Below, piece by piece: positions 1 to 8,284 of a DNA stretch of 64,000 bases. The translations under genes were made by a program, and so were the position numbers. The number at the start of each line of letters is the position of its first letter. Positions within the stretch are counted from its first letter, which is position 1. Origin of the DNA: Kineosphaera limosa NBRC 100340 (lineage in GTDB: Bacteria > Actinomycetota > Actinomycetes > Actinomycetales > Dermatophilaceae); NCBI RefSeq assembly GCF_000298215.1, contig NZ_BAHD01000024.1, positions 23,775-87,774 on the forward strand. The letters are read 5' to 3'. The notes beneath the pieces are model-generated. The model did no database searches. It saw only the letters and a list, made by a program, of their open reading frames with translations, and was not told the origin of the DNA.

Positions 1-177
1 TGGCCCGCGAACTAGCCGACTACGCCACCTATCACCCGACCACGTAGCTCGTCTCTGGCTCGCGGCCGTGACCCGTGGCGGATGTGGCGGGCGGACCGTG
101 GCAGATGTCATGGGTGAGTCGGCGCCGTGATCCGTAGGTTCGTGGACAAGTCAGGAACCACAACCAAGGAGCAAGCG

Positions 178-510
178 ATGACCGAGCAGGCGATGATTCA
201 GCCCTACCGCGGCCGCGACGAAGCCGACCCGCAACTGCGCAAGTGCGCGATGGAGCGGCTGGAGGCCGGGGCGAACTTCAAGCGGCACCTGTCCAGCTAC
301 GTCGTGATGAGCGGGATGCTCGTCGCGGTGTGGCTGTTCAGTGGCGCCGAGTACTTCTGGCCGATGTGGCCCATGCTCGGCTGGGGCATCGCCCTGGCCT
401 GGCACGCCGTGTCGCTGCGCAACTGTGGGCCCACCGAAGCCCAGATCAGCGCCGAGGCCGCCAAGCTCTGCGGGCCCGCGGGACACCCCGGCCCGCAAGA
501 CCGCCGCTGA
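178..510 (+). CDS. 2TM-domain membrane protein
   Basis: A 110-residue protein. The start at 178 is chosen because AAGGAG lies at 166-171; an upstream in-frame GTG at 127 has no such site. An acidic/basic N-terminal helix (about residues 1-35) is followed by two hydrophobic segments (about 40-57 and 62-80) joined by a short aromatic loop (EYFWPMWP). This is the plan of the small '2TM domain' proteins often found beside regulators in actinobacteria. Its function is unknown. It ends 17 bp before the 3' end of the convergent ATPase gene. Confident as a gene, moderately confident as to family. Confidence 0.75.
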   Translation: MTEQAMIQPYRGRDEADPQLRKCAMERLEAGANFKRHLSSYVVMSGMLVAVWLFSGAEYFWPMWPMLGWGIALAWHAVSLRNCGPTEAQISAEAAKLCGPAGHPGPQDRR

Positions 511-527
511 GGCGATCGGCCGTCGCT

Positions 528-1799
528 TCATGGCCCAAGCAGCGCGAGCGGCACGACGGCCACACCGTCGGCCCGGCGATACGCCTGAGAGCCGGTGGTA
601 AGGACGACAAGATCGCGGACCTGTGCCCCCAACTCGGATCGCAGCCAGTGCAGGTTCTTGACATCAGCAGCATCGACCGTCGCCGTCAGTTTGACCTCGA
701 TCCCGACGACTCGCCCGCCATCCCCCTCGACGATCAGGTCGACCTCCCGCTCACCCCGTTGGGTGCGCAGATGTGACACCCGCGCATCGAGGCTCTGTGC
801 GATGACACGCACCGACATCGCACACAAACTCTCGAAGAGCGCCCCGAGGAGAGGCCCCTGGCCGAGGATCGTGCGCCCCTGACCATCGCGCAAGTCACGG
901 GCGCCGACTCCGAGAAGCCGCGCCGCCAACGCTGGATCAGCCACATGGTGCTTGGGCGCCGCGATGAGGCGACGCAGGGGCGCGCCGGGCGGTCGCCAAG
1001 CGGGCACCGGATCGAGCAGCCACATCGATGTGAGCCAGTCCCGGTAGCGCAGGGTGGTGACTTTGGATGGCGGGTCCGCCGCCCCCGGGGTCGCGGCAGC
1101 CCTGATCGCTTCGAGGCTTGCGGTCGTGGACGTAGCGGCGGCGTAGGCCGACAGCCAGGCACGCAGACTCGCCGGCCGCCGCGCAGTGACCCCCGTCGCC
1201 TCGGGCAGATCGCGTTCGAACAGTCGGGTGAGATAGCCGTCGAGTTGCACTCGACGGGCCCGAGGTGGCAACCCGCGGATTGCGGGGAACCCGGAAGCGA
1301 CAATCTCTTCGACGTAGTCGGTCAGCCTGAGTTGACTCTCGCCACCCAGCTCCGCCCGCCCTTCGATCATGTCACTCAGGCTGACCGTCGGCGACGCAGC
1401 CCCGCTTCGCTCCGACACGATCATGGGCCGCATTCTCAGGGACGCTATCCGGCCTGCCGCCGAATGCACCGGCCCGTGCGCAGCCGGACTGGCGCTGCCT
1501 GTGAGGAGGAAGCTCCCACTCCCAGCACCAGCATCGACTGCGCGCCGAACGGCATCCCACACGGCAGGAACGTGTTGCCACTCGTCAAGGAGCACCGGGC
1601 GCGGACCCTTGATGACCAACGTGGGATCGGGGCGGGCGATCAAGGCGACGTCAGGATCATCAAGCCTGACGACCGAGCCGGCACGGCGGGCTGACGTCTC
1701 CGTCTTGCCCACGCCCTTGGGGCCATCCAGAGCGATCGCGGGCAATCCTGGGAGAAGCTCGTCCAAGTCGCGATCGATCAGACGCGACAGATAGCCCAC
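528..1799 (-). CDS. AAA ATPase with DUF4143-type C-terminus (first paralogue)
   Basis: A 423-residue protein. The N-terminal AAA domain has a Walker A (GPKGVGKT, residues 26-33), a Walker B (PVLLDEW, 68-74) and a sensor-like FLLTGS near 98. The C-terminal part reads GEREVDLIVE followed about 15 residues later by GIEVKLT, which resembles a PD-(D/E)XK nuclease core. This is the standard AAA_14/DUF4143 architecture, whose biological role is largely unknown. The GTG start has no Shine-Dalgarno, but a TATAGT box lies exactly 7 nt upstream, which suggests a leaderless transcript. It is a diverged paralogue of the gene at 5828-7039. It is transcribed alone, from a region with three 23-bp-spaced direct repeats. 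Confidence 0.85.
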   Translation of the reverse strand: MGYLSRLIDRDLDELLPGLPAIALDGPKGVGKTETSARRAGSVVRLDDPDVALIARPDPTLVIKGPRPVLLDEWQHVPAVWDAVRRAVDAGAGSGSFLLTGSASPAAHGPVHSAAGRIASLRMRPMIVSERSGAASPTVSLSDMIEGRAELGGESQLRLTDYVEEIVASGFPAIRGLPPRARRVQLDGYLTRLFERDLPEATGVTARRPASLRAWLSAYAAATSTTASLEAIRAAATPGAADPPSKVTTLRYRDWLTSMWLLDPVPAWRPPGAPLRRLIAAPKHHVADPALAARLLGVGARDLRDGQGRTILGQGPLLGALFESLCAMSVRVIAQSLDARVSHLRTQRGEREVDLIVEGDGGRVVGIEVKLTATVDAADVKNLHWLRSELGAQVRDLVVLTTGSQAYRRADGVAVVPLALLGP

Positions 1800-1807
1800 G
1801 TGCGCAA

Positions 1808-1868
1808 CTATACCGTTTCGCAGTTCTCTACTATACCTTTTCGCAAGTCCCTACGTCACCGTTCCGCA
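1808..1868 (-). promoter_or_regulatory. Three direct repeats with 23-bp period covering the ATPase promoter
   Basis: On the plus strand CTATACCGTTTCGCA (1808-1822) recurs as CTATACCTTTTCGCA (1831-1845), and a weaker third copy (11 of 15 matches) lies at 1854-1868. Read on the minus strand, each of the first two carries a TATAGT -10-like box. The distal one has TGACGT 17 bp upstream as a possible -35. A 23-bp period is about two helical turns, as expected for stacked operators of an autoregulator. The rest of 1869-2055 holds no gene I can support. Confidence 0.5.
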
Positions 1869-2055
1869 ACCGGAACTCCAAGGTCCGACGTCGACGTCGC
1901 AGATCGACGTGCTCACGTCTTCTTCCTCCACCAGGGCGAGCAACGCGTCGGTCAACCCGGCGCACGCATGCACCGCCGTCGACCAGTGGCGCCGGCTCTC
2001 CATCCCCCTACTACGCTCGTATCACTTCGGATACGGGTCGATCTAGCTACGAGCC

Positions 2056-2616
2056 TCACACTTCGCGGATGACCCGCGCCGGCACGCCCACGGCGACGGA
2101 CCGCGCCGGGACGTCCTTGGTGACGACCGAGCCGGCGCCGACGATCGCGCCGTCGCCGATCGTCACGCCGGGCACGACGGTGACGCGGGCGCCGAGCCAG
2201 ACGTCGGCGCCGATGCGGATCGGGGCCGGGATCATGTCGCCGCGGTGCTGCGGATCGGTGCTGTGGTTGAGCGTCGTGAGGACCGCACTGTGGCCGATGA
2301 GGGAGCGGTCGCCGATCCAGATGCCGCCGGCGTCCTGGAACATGCAACCCATGTTGATGAAGACGCCCTCGCCGAGGTGGGTGTTGCGCCCGAACTCGCT
2401 GTAGAAGGGCGGGAAGAGGTTGACCGACTCGGGGAGGTCCTGGCCCGTGAGTTCGCTCAGGAGGGAACGGATCTCCTCCGGCGCGTGGGCGGCGTTGAGT
2501 CGGGCGGTGATGCCCAGGGCCCGCTGCGAGGACTCGAACATGAACCGGTGAGCGTCGGTCCCGGCCTCCAAGGTGGTACGGCTGTCGACGAGGGCGCGGA
2601 AGTCGGTGAGTTCCAT
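2056..2616 (-). CDS. Hexapeptide-repeat sugar O-acetyltransferase (maltose/galactoside acetyltransferase type)
   Basis: A 186-residue cytoplasmic acetyl-CoA-dependent acyltransferase. An N-terminal helical region (about 1-60) precedes a left-handed beta-helix of hexapeptide repeats ([32 protein letters not shown]). The catalytic-type histidine lies in LNHSTD (about residue 116). The C-terminus [13 protein letters not shown] is typical of the LacA/Maa family. Length matches the family (180-200). It is divergent from the MerR regulator at 2686, whose palindromic operator lies between them, so it may share that control. The substrate cannot be told from sequence. Confidence 0.85.
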   Translation of the reverse strand: MELTDFRALVDSRTTLEAGTDAHRFMFESSQRALGITARLNAAHAPEEIRSLLSELTGQDLPESVNLFPPFYSEFGRNTHLGEGVFINMGCMFQDAGGIWIGDRSLIGHSAVLTTLNHSTDPQHRGDMIPAPIRIGADVWLGARVTVVPGVTIGDGAIVGAGSVVTKDVPARSVAVGVPARVIREV

Positions 2617-2646
2617 GGGCTCATCCTGGCAACCCGCGGCTCGCTG

Positions 2647-2677
2647 TTGACTTCGAGCACTCGAAGTTCCCTAGCCT
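2647..2677 (+). promoter_or_regulatory. MerR-type promoter with operator in a 19-bp spacer
   Basis: TTGACT (2647-2652) and TAGCCT (2672-2677) are separated by 19 bp, the over-long spacer typical of MerR-activated promoters. The perfect palindrome ACTTCGAG-CA-CTCGAAGT (2650-2667) lies in the spacer. The -10 box is 8 nt from the ATG of the MerR gene, so the message is probably leaderless and autoregulated. Confidence 0.7.
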
Positions 2678-2685
2678 CATGTTCC

Positions 2686-3129
2686 ATGAGCTCGCCACCG
2701 CGCACCTACACGATCAAGGAGGTCGCCGCGCTCACCGGACTCCCGGCGAGCACGCTGCGCTACTACGAGTCGATCGGCCTCACGCCGCCGATCGCCCGCG
2801 GCGAGTCCAGCGGCCACCGGGTCTACTCCGAGGCCGACCTCGACGCGCTCGTCGCGACGGCCTGCCTCTCGGCGACCGGGATGCCGCTGGAGCAGATGCG
2901 TGAGTATGTCGCCAACGGCCGCGCCGGCGCGGAGTCGGCCGACGCCCAGATCCGGCTCCTGCGCGGGCAGGACACGCACCTGAGGCACGAGGAGCGGCGT
3001 CTGGCCGCCACGCGTCGCTACCTCGCGATCAAGGTCGCGTTCTGGGAGGCGATGCGCGACGACGACCAAGCCCTCGCGCTCGACCTCGCACGGCAGGCCG
3101 AGGCCTTGGCCGACGAGCTACGCACCTGA
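2686..3129 (+). CDS. MerR-family transcriptional regulator
   Basis: A 147-residue regulator with a winged HTH at the N-terminus (YTIKEVAALTGLPASTLRYY, about residues 8-27; GHRVYSEADLDAL follows), then a coiled-coil dimerisation helix rich in Arg/Glu. There are no C-terminal cysteines, so it is not an obvious metal sensor. ATG 2686 is chosen because the HTH begins directly after it and the MerR-type promoter ends 8 nt upstream; the longer open frame upstream is non-coding. The downstream alpha/beta hydrolase (132 bp away) and the divergent acetyltransferase are the likely targets (inference). Confidence 0.88.
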   Translation: MSSPPRTYTIKEVAALTGLPASTLRYYESIGLTPPIARGESSGHRVYSEADLDALVATACLSATGMPLEQMREYVANGRAGAESADAQIRLLRGQDTHLRHEERRLAATRRYLAIKVAFWEAMRDDDQALALDLARQAEALADELRT

Positions 3130-3261
3130 CCCGACGGCCTTCTGCACCTACGCACCTGAGCCCCGCAGGCTCTAGGCACCTGCGAGACGTCGGCCCGACG
3201 GACGCCCCCCACACCTTCGACACGACCCTCGAACGACCTTCGAACGACAAGGAAGAACACC

Positions 3262-4218
3262 ATGCTGCACCCCGACGGATACACCTTCGCCCTCCCCGAC
3301 GGCGTCGAGCGCCGACCGGTCCGCTACCGGAACCGCTACGGCATCGAGCTGGCCGGCGATCTCTACACCGCCGCCGACCTGGACCGCAGCGTCCGCCATC
3401 CGGCGCTCGTCATCGGTCCTCCGCACGGCGGCGTCAAGGAGCAGGGGCCTGGCGTCTACGCGAGCGAGCTCGCCCAGCGTGGTCTCGTCGCGCTGGCGTT
3501 CGACCCCTCCTACAACGGTGAGTCCGGAGGCGAGCCCCGCCACGTGACGTCGCCGGAGATCTTCGCCGAGGACTTCTCGGCGGGTGTCGACCACCTCGGC
3601 GCCCTGGATTTCGTCGACCGCGAGCGGATCGGCGCGATCGGCATCTGCGGCAGCGGCGGTTTCGCGCTGTCGGCCGCGTCGATCGACCAGCGGATCAAGG
3701 CGGTCGCGACGAGCGCGATGTACGACATCTCGGGCGTCATGCGCGAGGGCTGGGAGCACGGCGCGACGGACGAGAGCCGCCGCGCGACGCTCGCCGACTA
3801 CTCGGCGCAGCGGTGGGCCGACGTCGACGCGGGCGAGCCGGTGCTGCAGCCGACGTTCCCGGCGACCAAGCCCGAGGGGCTCGACCCGATCACCTCGGAG
3901 TTCTTCGACTACTACGTGCAGGACCAGGGCCGCGGCTGGCACCCCCGCTCGATCGGCGCCTTCACCCTGAGCAGCTTCGGCTCCCACATCAATGTCGGAT
4001 CGCTGGCGAACATCGAGGACATCGCGCCCCGGCCGATCCTGCTCATCACCGGCGACATCGCGCACTCGCGCTACCTCAGCGAGGACGTGCACGCCAAGAG
4101 CGGTGGCCGCGCTGAGCTCGTCGTCGTGCCGGGCGCGCGGCACGTCGACCTCTACGACCGCACCGACCTCATCCCGTTCGACCGCCTCGAGTCGTTCTTC
4201 GCGGACAAGCTCAGATGA
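3262..4218 (+). CDS. Alpha/beta hydrolase, YcjY-like
   Basis: A 318-residue cytoplasmic alpha/beta hydrolase. The sequence shows an oxyanion-type GPPHGGVKEQ loop (about residues 52-61), a nucleophile elbow GICGSGGF (about 130-137; Cys or the following Ser may be the nucleophile), a late Asp region (ITGDIAHSRY) and a catalytic-type His in PGARHVDLYD near 295. This pattern matches YcjY/dienelactone-hydrolase-like proteins, which often sit beside MerR or TetR regulators. ATG 3262 has AAGGAAG upstream. The last 8 bp overlap the convergent membrane-protein gene. The substrate is unknown. Confidence 0.8.
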   Translation: MLHPDGYTFALPDGVERRPVRYRNRYGIELAGDLYTAADLDRSVRHPALVIGPPHGGVKEQGPGVYASELAQRGLVALAFDPSYNGESGGEPRHVTSPEIFAEDFSAGVDHLGALDFVDRERIGAIGICGSGGFALSAASIDQRIKAVATSAMYDISGVMREGWEHGATDESRRATLADYSAQRWADVDAGEPVLQPTFPATKPEGLDPITSEFFDYYVQDQGRGWHPRSIGAFTLSSFGSHINVGSLANIEDIAPRPILLITGDIAHSRYLSEDVHAKSGGRAELVVVPGARHVDLYDRTDLIPFDRLESFFADKLR

Positions 4219-4579
4219 GGATCGAGAGAAGAAAGCCGACCAGGGAGATGGAGACGGCCAGCAAGTAGAGCCGAGCCGTCGTCGCGTAGTGGGCCCGCTC
4301 GTCCGCGGCGCCGGCGTAGGGGCTGAGCATGCGCCAGAGCACAACGATCAGCATGCCGCCCGAGACCGCGATCGTCGCGGCCAGCAGGGCATCGGCGCGG
4401 CTTTCGAGCACGACTCCGTCTTCGGTCGCGTTCGACCACCCGGCGAGGAAGTTGAGCATGAAGCCGAGGATGATGCCCAGCGAGGTGACCAGCGGCTGCC
4501 GGTAGTCCTTCACCTCACCGTGGAACGGCCGCCGCTCTGCGGGTTCGGCCTCCGCGTCGTCCTCGCGCCGCACGCTCAT
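4211..4579 (-). CDS. Small membrane protein, function unknown
   Basis: A 122-residue protein with a charged N-terminal tail (SVRREDDAEAEPAERR), then three hydrophobic segments (about residues 30-48, 66-85 and 101-121). I do not recognise the family. Its ATG overlaps the ancestral TGA of the agmatine deiminase gene (ATGA), so the two were probably translationally coupled. Its 3' end overlaps that of the convergent hydrolase by 8 bp. Confidence 0.6.
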   Translation of the reverse strand: MSVRREDDAEAEPAERRPFHGEVKDYRQPLVTSLGIILGFMLNFLAGWSNATEDGVVLESRADALLAATIAVSGGMLIVVLWRMLSPYAGAADERAHYATTARLYLLAVSISLVGFLLSILI

Positions 4580-4596
4580 GCCGGCTCGGGCTGCTG

Positions 4597-5738
4597 CTAG
4601 GTGGTGCAGTGGATGCCGCCCCCACCCGCGGCGATCGGGTCGATATCGAGTTGCACGACCTCACGCCCGGGAAAGAGAGTTCGGTGAGCAGCTCGCGCGC
4701 CCTGCCGTCGGCCTTGGCGTCGCCGAACTGGGGCGCGATCACCGCCCCGTTGCACACGTAGAAGTTGATGTAGCCGGCCGCGAAGTCGTCGCCGGCGTAC
4801 TCCTCCCGGATGTCGACGGGCGCCGGGAGCACCTCGATCCGCAGCGGCTTGCCGTCGGCGTCGGTCGCCTCGTTGAGAATCTCCAGATGCGTGCGGGTCA
4901 CCTCGTAGTCGAAGGACTCGGGGTCGTCGTCCCGCCCGGCCACGACGACGCCCGGACCAGCGAACCGCGCGTAGAAGTCGGTGTGCCCGTCGGTGATATC
5001 GCGACCGGCGATCCCGGGCAGCCAGATGATCTTGCGCAGGCCGAGCAGCTTGGCGAGCTCGGCCTCGACCTGCTCTTGGGTCCAGCCGGGGTTGCGATTG
5101 TCGTTGAGCACGCAGCTGCGCGTGATGATCGCGGTGCCGGCCCCGTCGACCTCGAGCGCGCCGCCCTCGATGACGAGTTCGGTGCGCTCACGCGGCACAC
5201 TGGCCGCCGCGCAGACTGCCGCGGCGACCTTCGCGTCGAGGTCGTGCGCTTGCTTGCCGCCCCATCCGTTGAAGTTGAAGTCGATGCCGCGTAGGCCCGG
5301 CGCCTGTGCCGACTGCACGAAGGTCGGGCCCGTGTCCCGCATCCACAGGTCGTCGGCCTCGTGATAGATGATCTCCACCCGCTTGTCGAGCAGCCGACCG
5401 GCCTGCGAGCGAAAGCGGGACGGCACGAGAATCCGGACCGGCTCGAAGTCGACGATCGTCGCGGAGATGAGGGCTAGTGACTCCAGCACCGGCTCGCTCA
5501 GGTCGCGCCCCCAGATCTCGGGGGACGCTGCGAACGCCATCCAGGTCGCGGTGTGCTTCTCCCCCTCGTCGGGCATCCGCAGCCCGACCAAAGGGCTCAC
5601 CGCGCCGCCCCCGGCGGTGGCGACGCCGGACTCGGCATCGGCCGAGCCGGACGTCGGCGTGGAACAGGCACTGAGCGCGGCGGTCGCACCGACTCCAGCG
5701 AGCAGGGTGCGCCGGGAAAACCGCTGTACGGGGAGCAT
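4597..5738 (-). pseudogene. Tat-exported lipoprotein agmatine deiminase, frameshifted near the C-terminus
   Basis: This is a peptidylarginine/agmatine deiminase-family protein. ATG 5738 opens a twin-arginine lipoprotein signal (SRRTLLAG, then LSAC), implying an extracytoplasmic enzyme. The core motif DDLWMRDTGPTF and the ITDGHTDFYARF segment are intact. At 4675-4679 the run CTCTC has two bases too many: shifting frame restores LFPGREVVQLDIDPIAAGG and the catalytic-cysteine motif GGGGIHCTT. A TAG at 4597-4599 then replaces an expected Gln codon; reading on gives QQPEPA and a TGA overlapping the next ATG. Without the shift the catalytic Cys is lost. Either a true pseudogene or an indel error in the sequence. 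Confidence 0.75.
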
Positions 5739-5763
5739 CAGGCCAGTATGCCGACGGGTGCCG

Positions 5764-5796
5764 CTACTTCTTGACCAGGAAGCCTCCGAGCTTGCC
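5764..5796 (-). pseudogene. Remnant: 3' tail of a siderophore-binding-protein gene
   Basis: The minus strand reads GGKLGGFLVKK and then TAG, close to the C-terminus DQLGGFLAKK-stop of the intact binding protein at 7184-8260. At DNA level 5764-5790 matches 7184-7210 at 25 of 27 positions, in the same orientation. The two tails flank the second DUF4143 ATPase gene. No other part of a binding-protein gene is recognisable here. The tail is seen; duplication or deletion as its origin is inference. Confidence 0.55.
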
Positions 5797-5827
5797 GCCG
5801 CCCGTTGAAGCACTCTGCACCGACGCG

Positions 5828-7039
5828 TCACAGGCGCCCCGTCACCACGTCCAGGGGTACGGCCCAGAGGCGCTCACCCAAGGGATAGGTGTCGGCACCC
5901 GTGTGCACGACCAGACCCTGCGCGAAGCGGTGGCCCAGCTGATCCCGCAGCCACCGGAGCTGGCCGGCGTCATGGGTCGTGGGACGGGTGCCGAGCCTCA
6001 CCTCGACCCCCAACACCGAGCGACCCACCTCTATCACCGCATCCACTTCGCGCTCCCCGGCGCCAGTGCGCAGATGCAGCATCGTGCCGCCGACCTGGTC
6101 GACCTGGGGTCGAAGCTGTTGCATGACGAAGGACTCGACGAAGCGACCAGCCAACGAGAGATCGGATTGCAGAGCCGCCCCGTCGAGTTCAGCCAGGGTC
6201 AATGCGAGCGCGGTATCGCACAAGTAGCGCTTTGGATAGCTCGTGAGCCTCTTGAGTCGATTGCTCTCGAAGGCCGCACTCGGAACCGACAGGTGCACCC
6301 GCACCAGCAGGTCGTCGTACTGCTTCCAGGTCGCCTTGTTGATGTCGGCCGCATCCCAGATGCGCTGGTCGGGAACAGCCTGGGCCGACAGTACGGCCAA
6401 CGCCCGCATCGTGCGTAGGAGCCGGGTGGCATCACGCCCCTCATCGCCGGCCCGCTGCGCAACGAGGGAGGCGTAGGCATCGAGAAAGAGGTCCGCGTCG
6501 GGCAGCTGACGAGCGGCCGGAAAGCCAGGGCGGGTGAGGTCGTCCAGTTCGAACTGCGTCGTTCGCCCGCCGGTCGCTGCGGGCAGGTCGCCGGCGATGA
6601 TGCGAGCCAAGAACGTGGGCTGCTCGCCGCGCCCGGCGAGTTCGGCCACCGTCATCGGGCGCATGACGAGTCGAACGGCTCGCCCCGTCAGGGGGTATGT
6701 CGGTCCGTAATGGGCTGGTTCGACACTTCCGGTGAGGAGAAAACGCCCGGGTGCGGGGTCGTCGTCGACGATGCGCTTGACCGCCCACAGCAGCTCCGTG
6801 CCCGCCAGCTGCCACTCATCGAGAAGCACCGGGGCAGGCAACGACCGCAGGTAGCCGTCGGCATCGATGCGCAGCGGCTCGAGGTCTCGGGGCAACATGA
6901 CCACCGAAGCGGCTAGCCGTCGCCCGGAGGTTGTCTTGCCAGCTCCACGAGGTCCGTCGACGATCACGACCGGTGCCGCACTCAAAGCCTGAGCGAGCGC
7001 CACGTCGAGATGACGAGGGAGGTACTCGCGTTCTGGCAT
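5828..7039 (-). CDS. AAA ATPase with DUF4143-type C-terminus (second paralogue)
   Basis: A 403-residue paralogue of the 528-1799 protein: Walker A GPRGAGKT (residues 29-36), Walker B PVLLDEW, FLLTGS, and C-terminal GEREVDAVIEVG...GVEVRLG. In the nuclease-like motif the expected Lys is Arg (EVR instead of EVK), so any nuclease activity may be lost here. I start it at ATG 7039, not the in-frame ATG at 7066. The later start aligns with the paralogue, TAACCT lies exactly 7 nt upstream (leaderless pattern), and 7066 falls inside an operator-like palindrome. It is transcribed alone. Confidence 0.82.
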   Translation of the reverse strand: MPEREYLPRHLDVALAQALSAAPVVIVDGPRGAGKTTSGRRLAASVVMLPRDLEPLRIDADGYLRSLPAPVLLDEWQLAGTELLWAVKRIVDDDPAPGRFLLTGSVEPAHYGPTYPLTGRAVRLVMRPMTVAELAGRGEQPTFLARIIAGDLPAATGGRTTQFELDDLTRPGFPAARQLPDADLFLDAYASLVAQRAGDEGRDATRLLRTMRALAVLSAQAVPDQRIWDAADINKATWKQYDDLLVRVHLSVPSAAFESNRLKRLTSYPKRYLCDTALALTLAELDGAALQSDLSLAGRFVESFVMQQLRPQVDQVGGTMLHLRTGAGEREVDAVIEVGRSVLGVEVRLGTRPTTHDAGQLRWLRDQLGHRFAQGLVVHTGADTYPLGERLWAVPLDVVTGRL

Positions 7040-7046
7040 GTGGATA

Positions 7047-7085
7047 AGGTTACTGACCAGCCGCATTTTCGGCTAGCCAGTAACC
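7047..7085 (-). promoter_or_regulatory. Inverted-repeat operator over the second ATPase promoter
   Basis: GGTTACTGACCAGCC (7048-7062) and GGCTAGCCAGTAACC (7071-7085) are inverted repeats, 13 of 15 paired, with an 8-bp spacer. The inner arm contains the TAACCT box that sits 7 nt before ATG 7039, so a bound repressor would block the promoter. Just upstream, ACCGTTTTTGCGAA recalls the ACCGTTTCGCA repeats before the first paralogue. Confidence 0.5.
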
Positions 7086-7183
7086 GTTTTTGCGAATGCG
7101 TCGCACCCGCCGCACGTCGACGGCGATGAATGCGTAGCCGACGCTGGCGGCGGCCGGACCGTCGAGCCGTGGCGGCCCGGCAC

Positions 7184-8260
7184 CTACTTCTTGGCCAGGA
7201 AGCCCCCGAGTTGGTCGACGATGATCCCGGCTCCGGTCGGCCCGAGGCCGAGGAACCACACGTCGTCGTCGACGCGGTGGGCGTTGCCGGCCTTGACCGC
7301 CGACATCTGCTGCCACTGGGTGCCGTTGATGACGCTCGTCTCGCCGGTCGCGTCGGGCTCGCCGTAGCTGGAGTAGAAGATGACGTCGGCGTCGGCCTGG
7401 GAGATGTTCTCGGGCGAGATCTCGACGGCGAGGTCGTCGACGTCCTGGTTCGCCGGCCGCTTGAGCCCCGCATCCTTGAGGATGACGCCGATGAGCGACT
7501 TGTTGGCGTAGAGCCGCAGCTTGCCCGGCATGAAGCGCACCAGGGAGATCGTCGGGTCACCCTCCACGGATTCGTTCAGGGCCGTGACCTTCTGCTCGTA
7601 GCTCGACATGACCTGCCTGGCCTGTGCCTCCATGCCCAGAGAGTCCCCGACGAGCGCGAAGTTCTCCTTCCACGGAAAGCCGGGACGGATCGCAAAGACG
7701 GTTGGCGCGATCGCCGAGAGCTGCGTGTAGACCTTGTCGGCGCGCAACTGGCTACCGAGGATGAGGTCCGGCTTGAGTGCGGCGATGGCCTCGAGGTTGA
7801 GCTCGGAGACCGCTCCGACCTGCTTGGCGTCCGCAACCTTGTCCTTGAGGTAAGAGGGCACGCTGTTGGCCCCCGCCATGGTGGGGATGCCGACCGGGGT
7901 GACCCCCAGCGAAATCACGGCGTCCATCTCCCCGGTGTCGAGCACGACGACGCGCTTGGGCTGGGCCGCGATCTCGGTCGACCCGTTCGCGTGCTTGACC
8001 GTGCGCGGGAAAACCCCGTCGGCCGCGTCGGAGCCCAGCGCCGCCGTTGCCGCGTCCGCGGCGCCGAACTGGCTCCCGCCGACGGCAACCTCGGCGTTGC
8101 CCGGAGCGTTACCGCCACCGGCCGCCTGCTCGGACGGAGCACCGCAACCGGCCGCCGCAACGACCAGAGCGACGCTCGCGCACACGAGCGGAAAACGCCC
8201 GCGGGAAGAGGCACGAGCGGAGGTAGCGGAGGCGGTGGGCACGCGGCCGAGTGAGGTCAT
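7184..8260 (-). CDS. Iron-siderophore ABC transporter, lipoprotein binding protein
   Basis: A 358-residue FepB/FhuD-type periplasmic-binding lipoprotein. An Arg-rich N-region and hydrophobic core end in the lipobox VAAAGC, followed by a Gly/Ala linker. The mature part has the class III binding-protein features: KRVVVLDTGEMDAVISLGV, the LEAIAALKPDLILGSQL helix and a C-terminal FLGLGPTGAGIIVDQL helix. It captures a ferric siderophore at the cell surface for the permease/ATPase genes divergent at 8286-11217. The ATG abuts the DtxR-type iron box (2 bp away), so expression should be iron-repressed and the mRNA leaderless or nearly so. Confidence 0.92.
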   Translation of the reverse strand: MTSLGRVPTASATSARASSRGRFPLVCASVALVVAAAGCGAPSEQAAGGGNAPGNAEVAVGGSQFGAADAATAALGSDAADGVFPRTVKHANGSTEIAAQPKRVVVLDTGEMDAVISLGVTPVGIPTMAGANSVPSYLKDKVADAKQVGAVSELNLEAIAALKPDLILGSQLRADKVYTQLSAIAPTVFAIRPGFPWKENFALVGDSLGMEAQARQVMSSYEQKVTALNESVEGDPTISLVRFMPGKLRLYANKSLIGVILKDAGLKRPANQDVDDLAVEISPENISQADADVIFYSSYGEPDATGETSVINGTQWQQMSAVKAGNAHRVDDDVWFLGLGPTGAGIIVDQLGGFLAKK

Positions 8261-8262
8261 GG

Positions 8263-8284
8263 CAGGTTAGGTTAACCTAACCTG
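8263..8284. promoter_or_regulatory. DtxR/IdeR-type iron box between divergent siderophore genes
   Basis: A perfect 22-bp palindrome whose half is CAGGTTAGGTT, containing the DtxR/IdeR core TTAGGTTA-CCTAACC. It fills almost the whole 25-bp gap between the two divergent start codons (8260 and 8286). TAACCT boxes on both strands lie 7-8 nt from each start, so one repressor site would cover both promoters. Confidence 0.9.

Noticed and set aside
1..47. Possible 3' end of a gene (ARELADYATYHPTT then TAG)
   Set aside because: Only 15 codons are visible, with a rare CTA codon; it cannot be told from chance without sequence to the left.
1850..1990. Minus-strand fragment reading HACAGLTDALLALVEEEDVS
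   Set aside because: No start or ribosome-binding site and no recognised family; too short to call a remnant.
5739..5831. N-terminal extension of the agmatine deiminase back to GTG 5831
   Set aside because: The Tat lipoprotein signal starts cleanly at ATG 5738, and the extension overlaps the binding-protein tail remnant.
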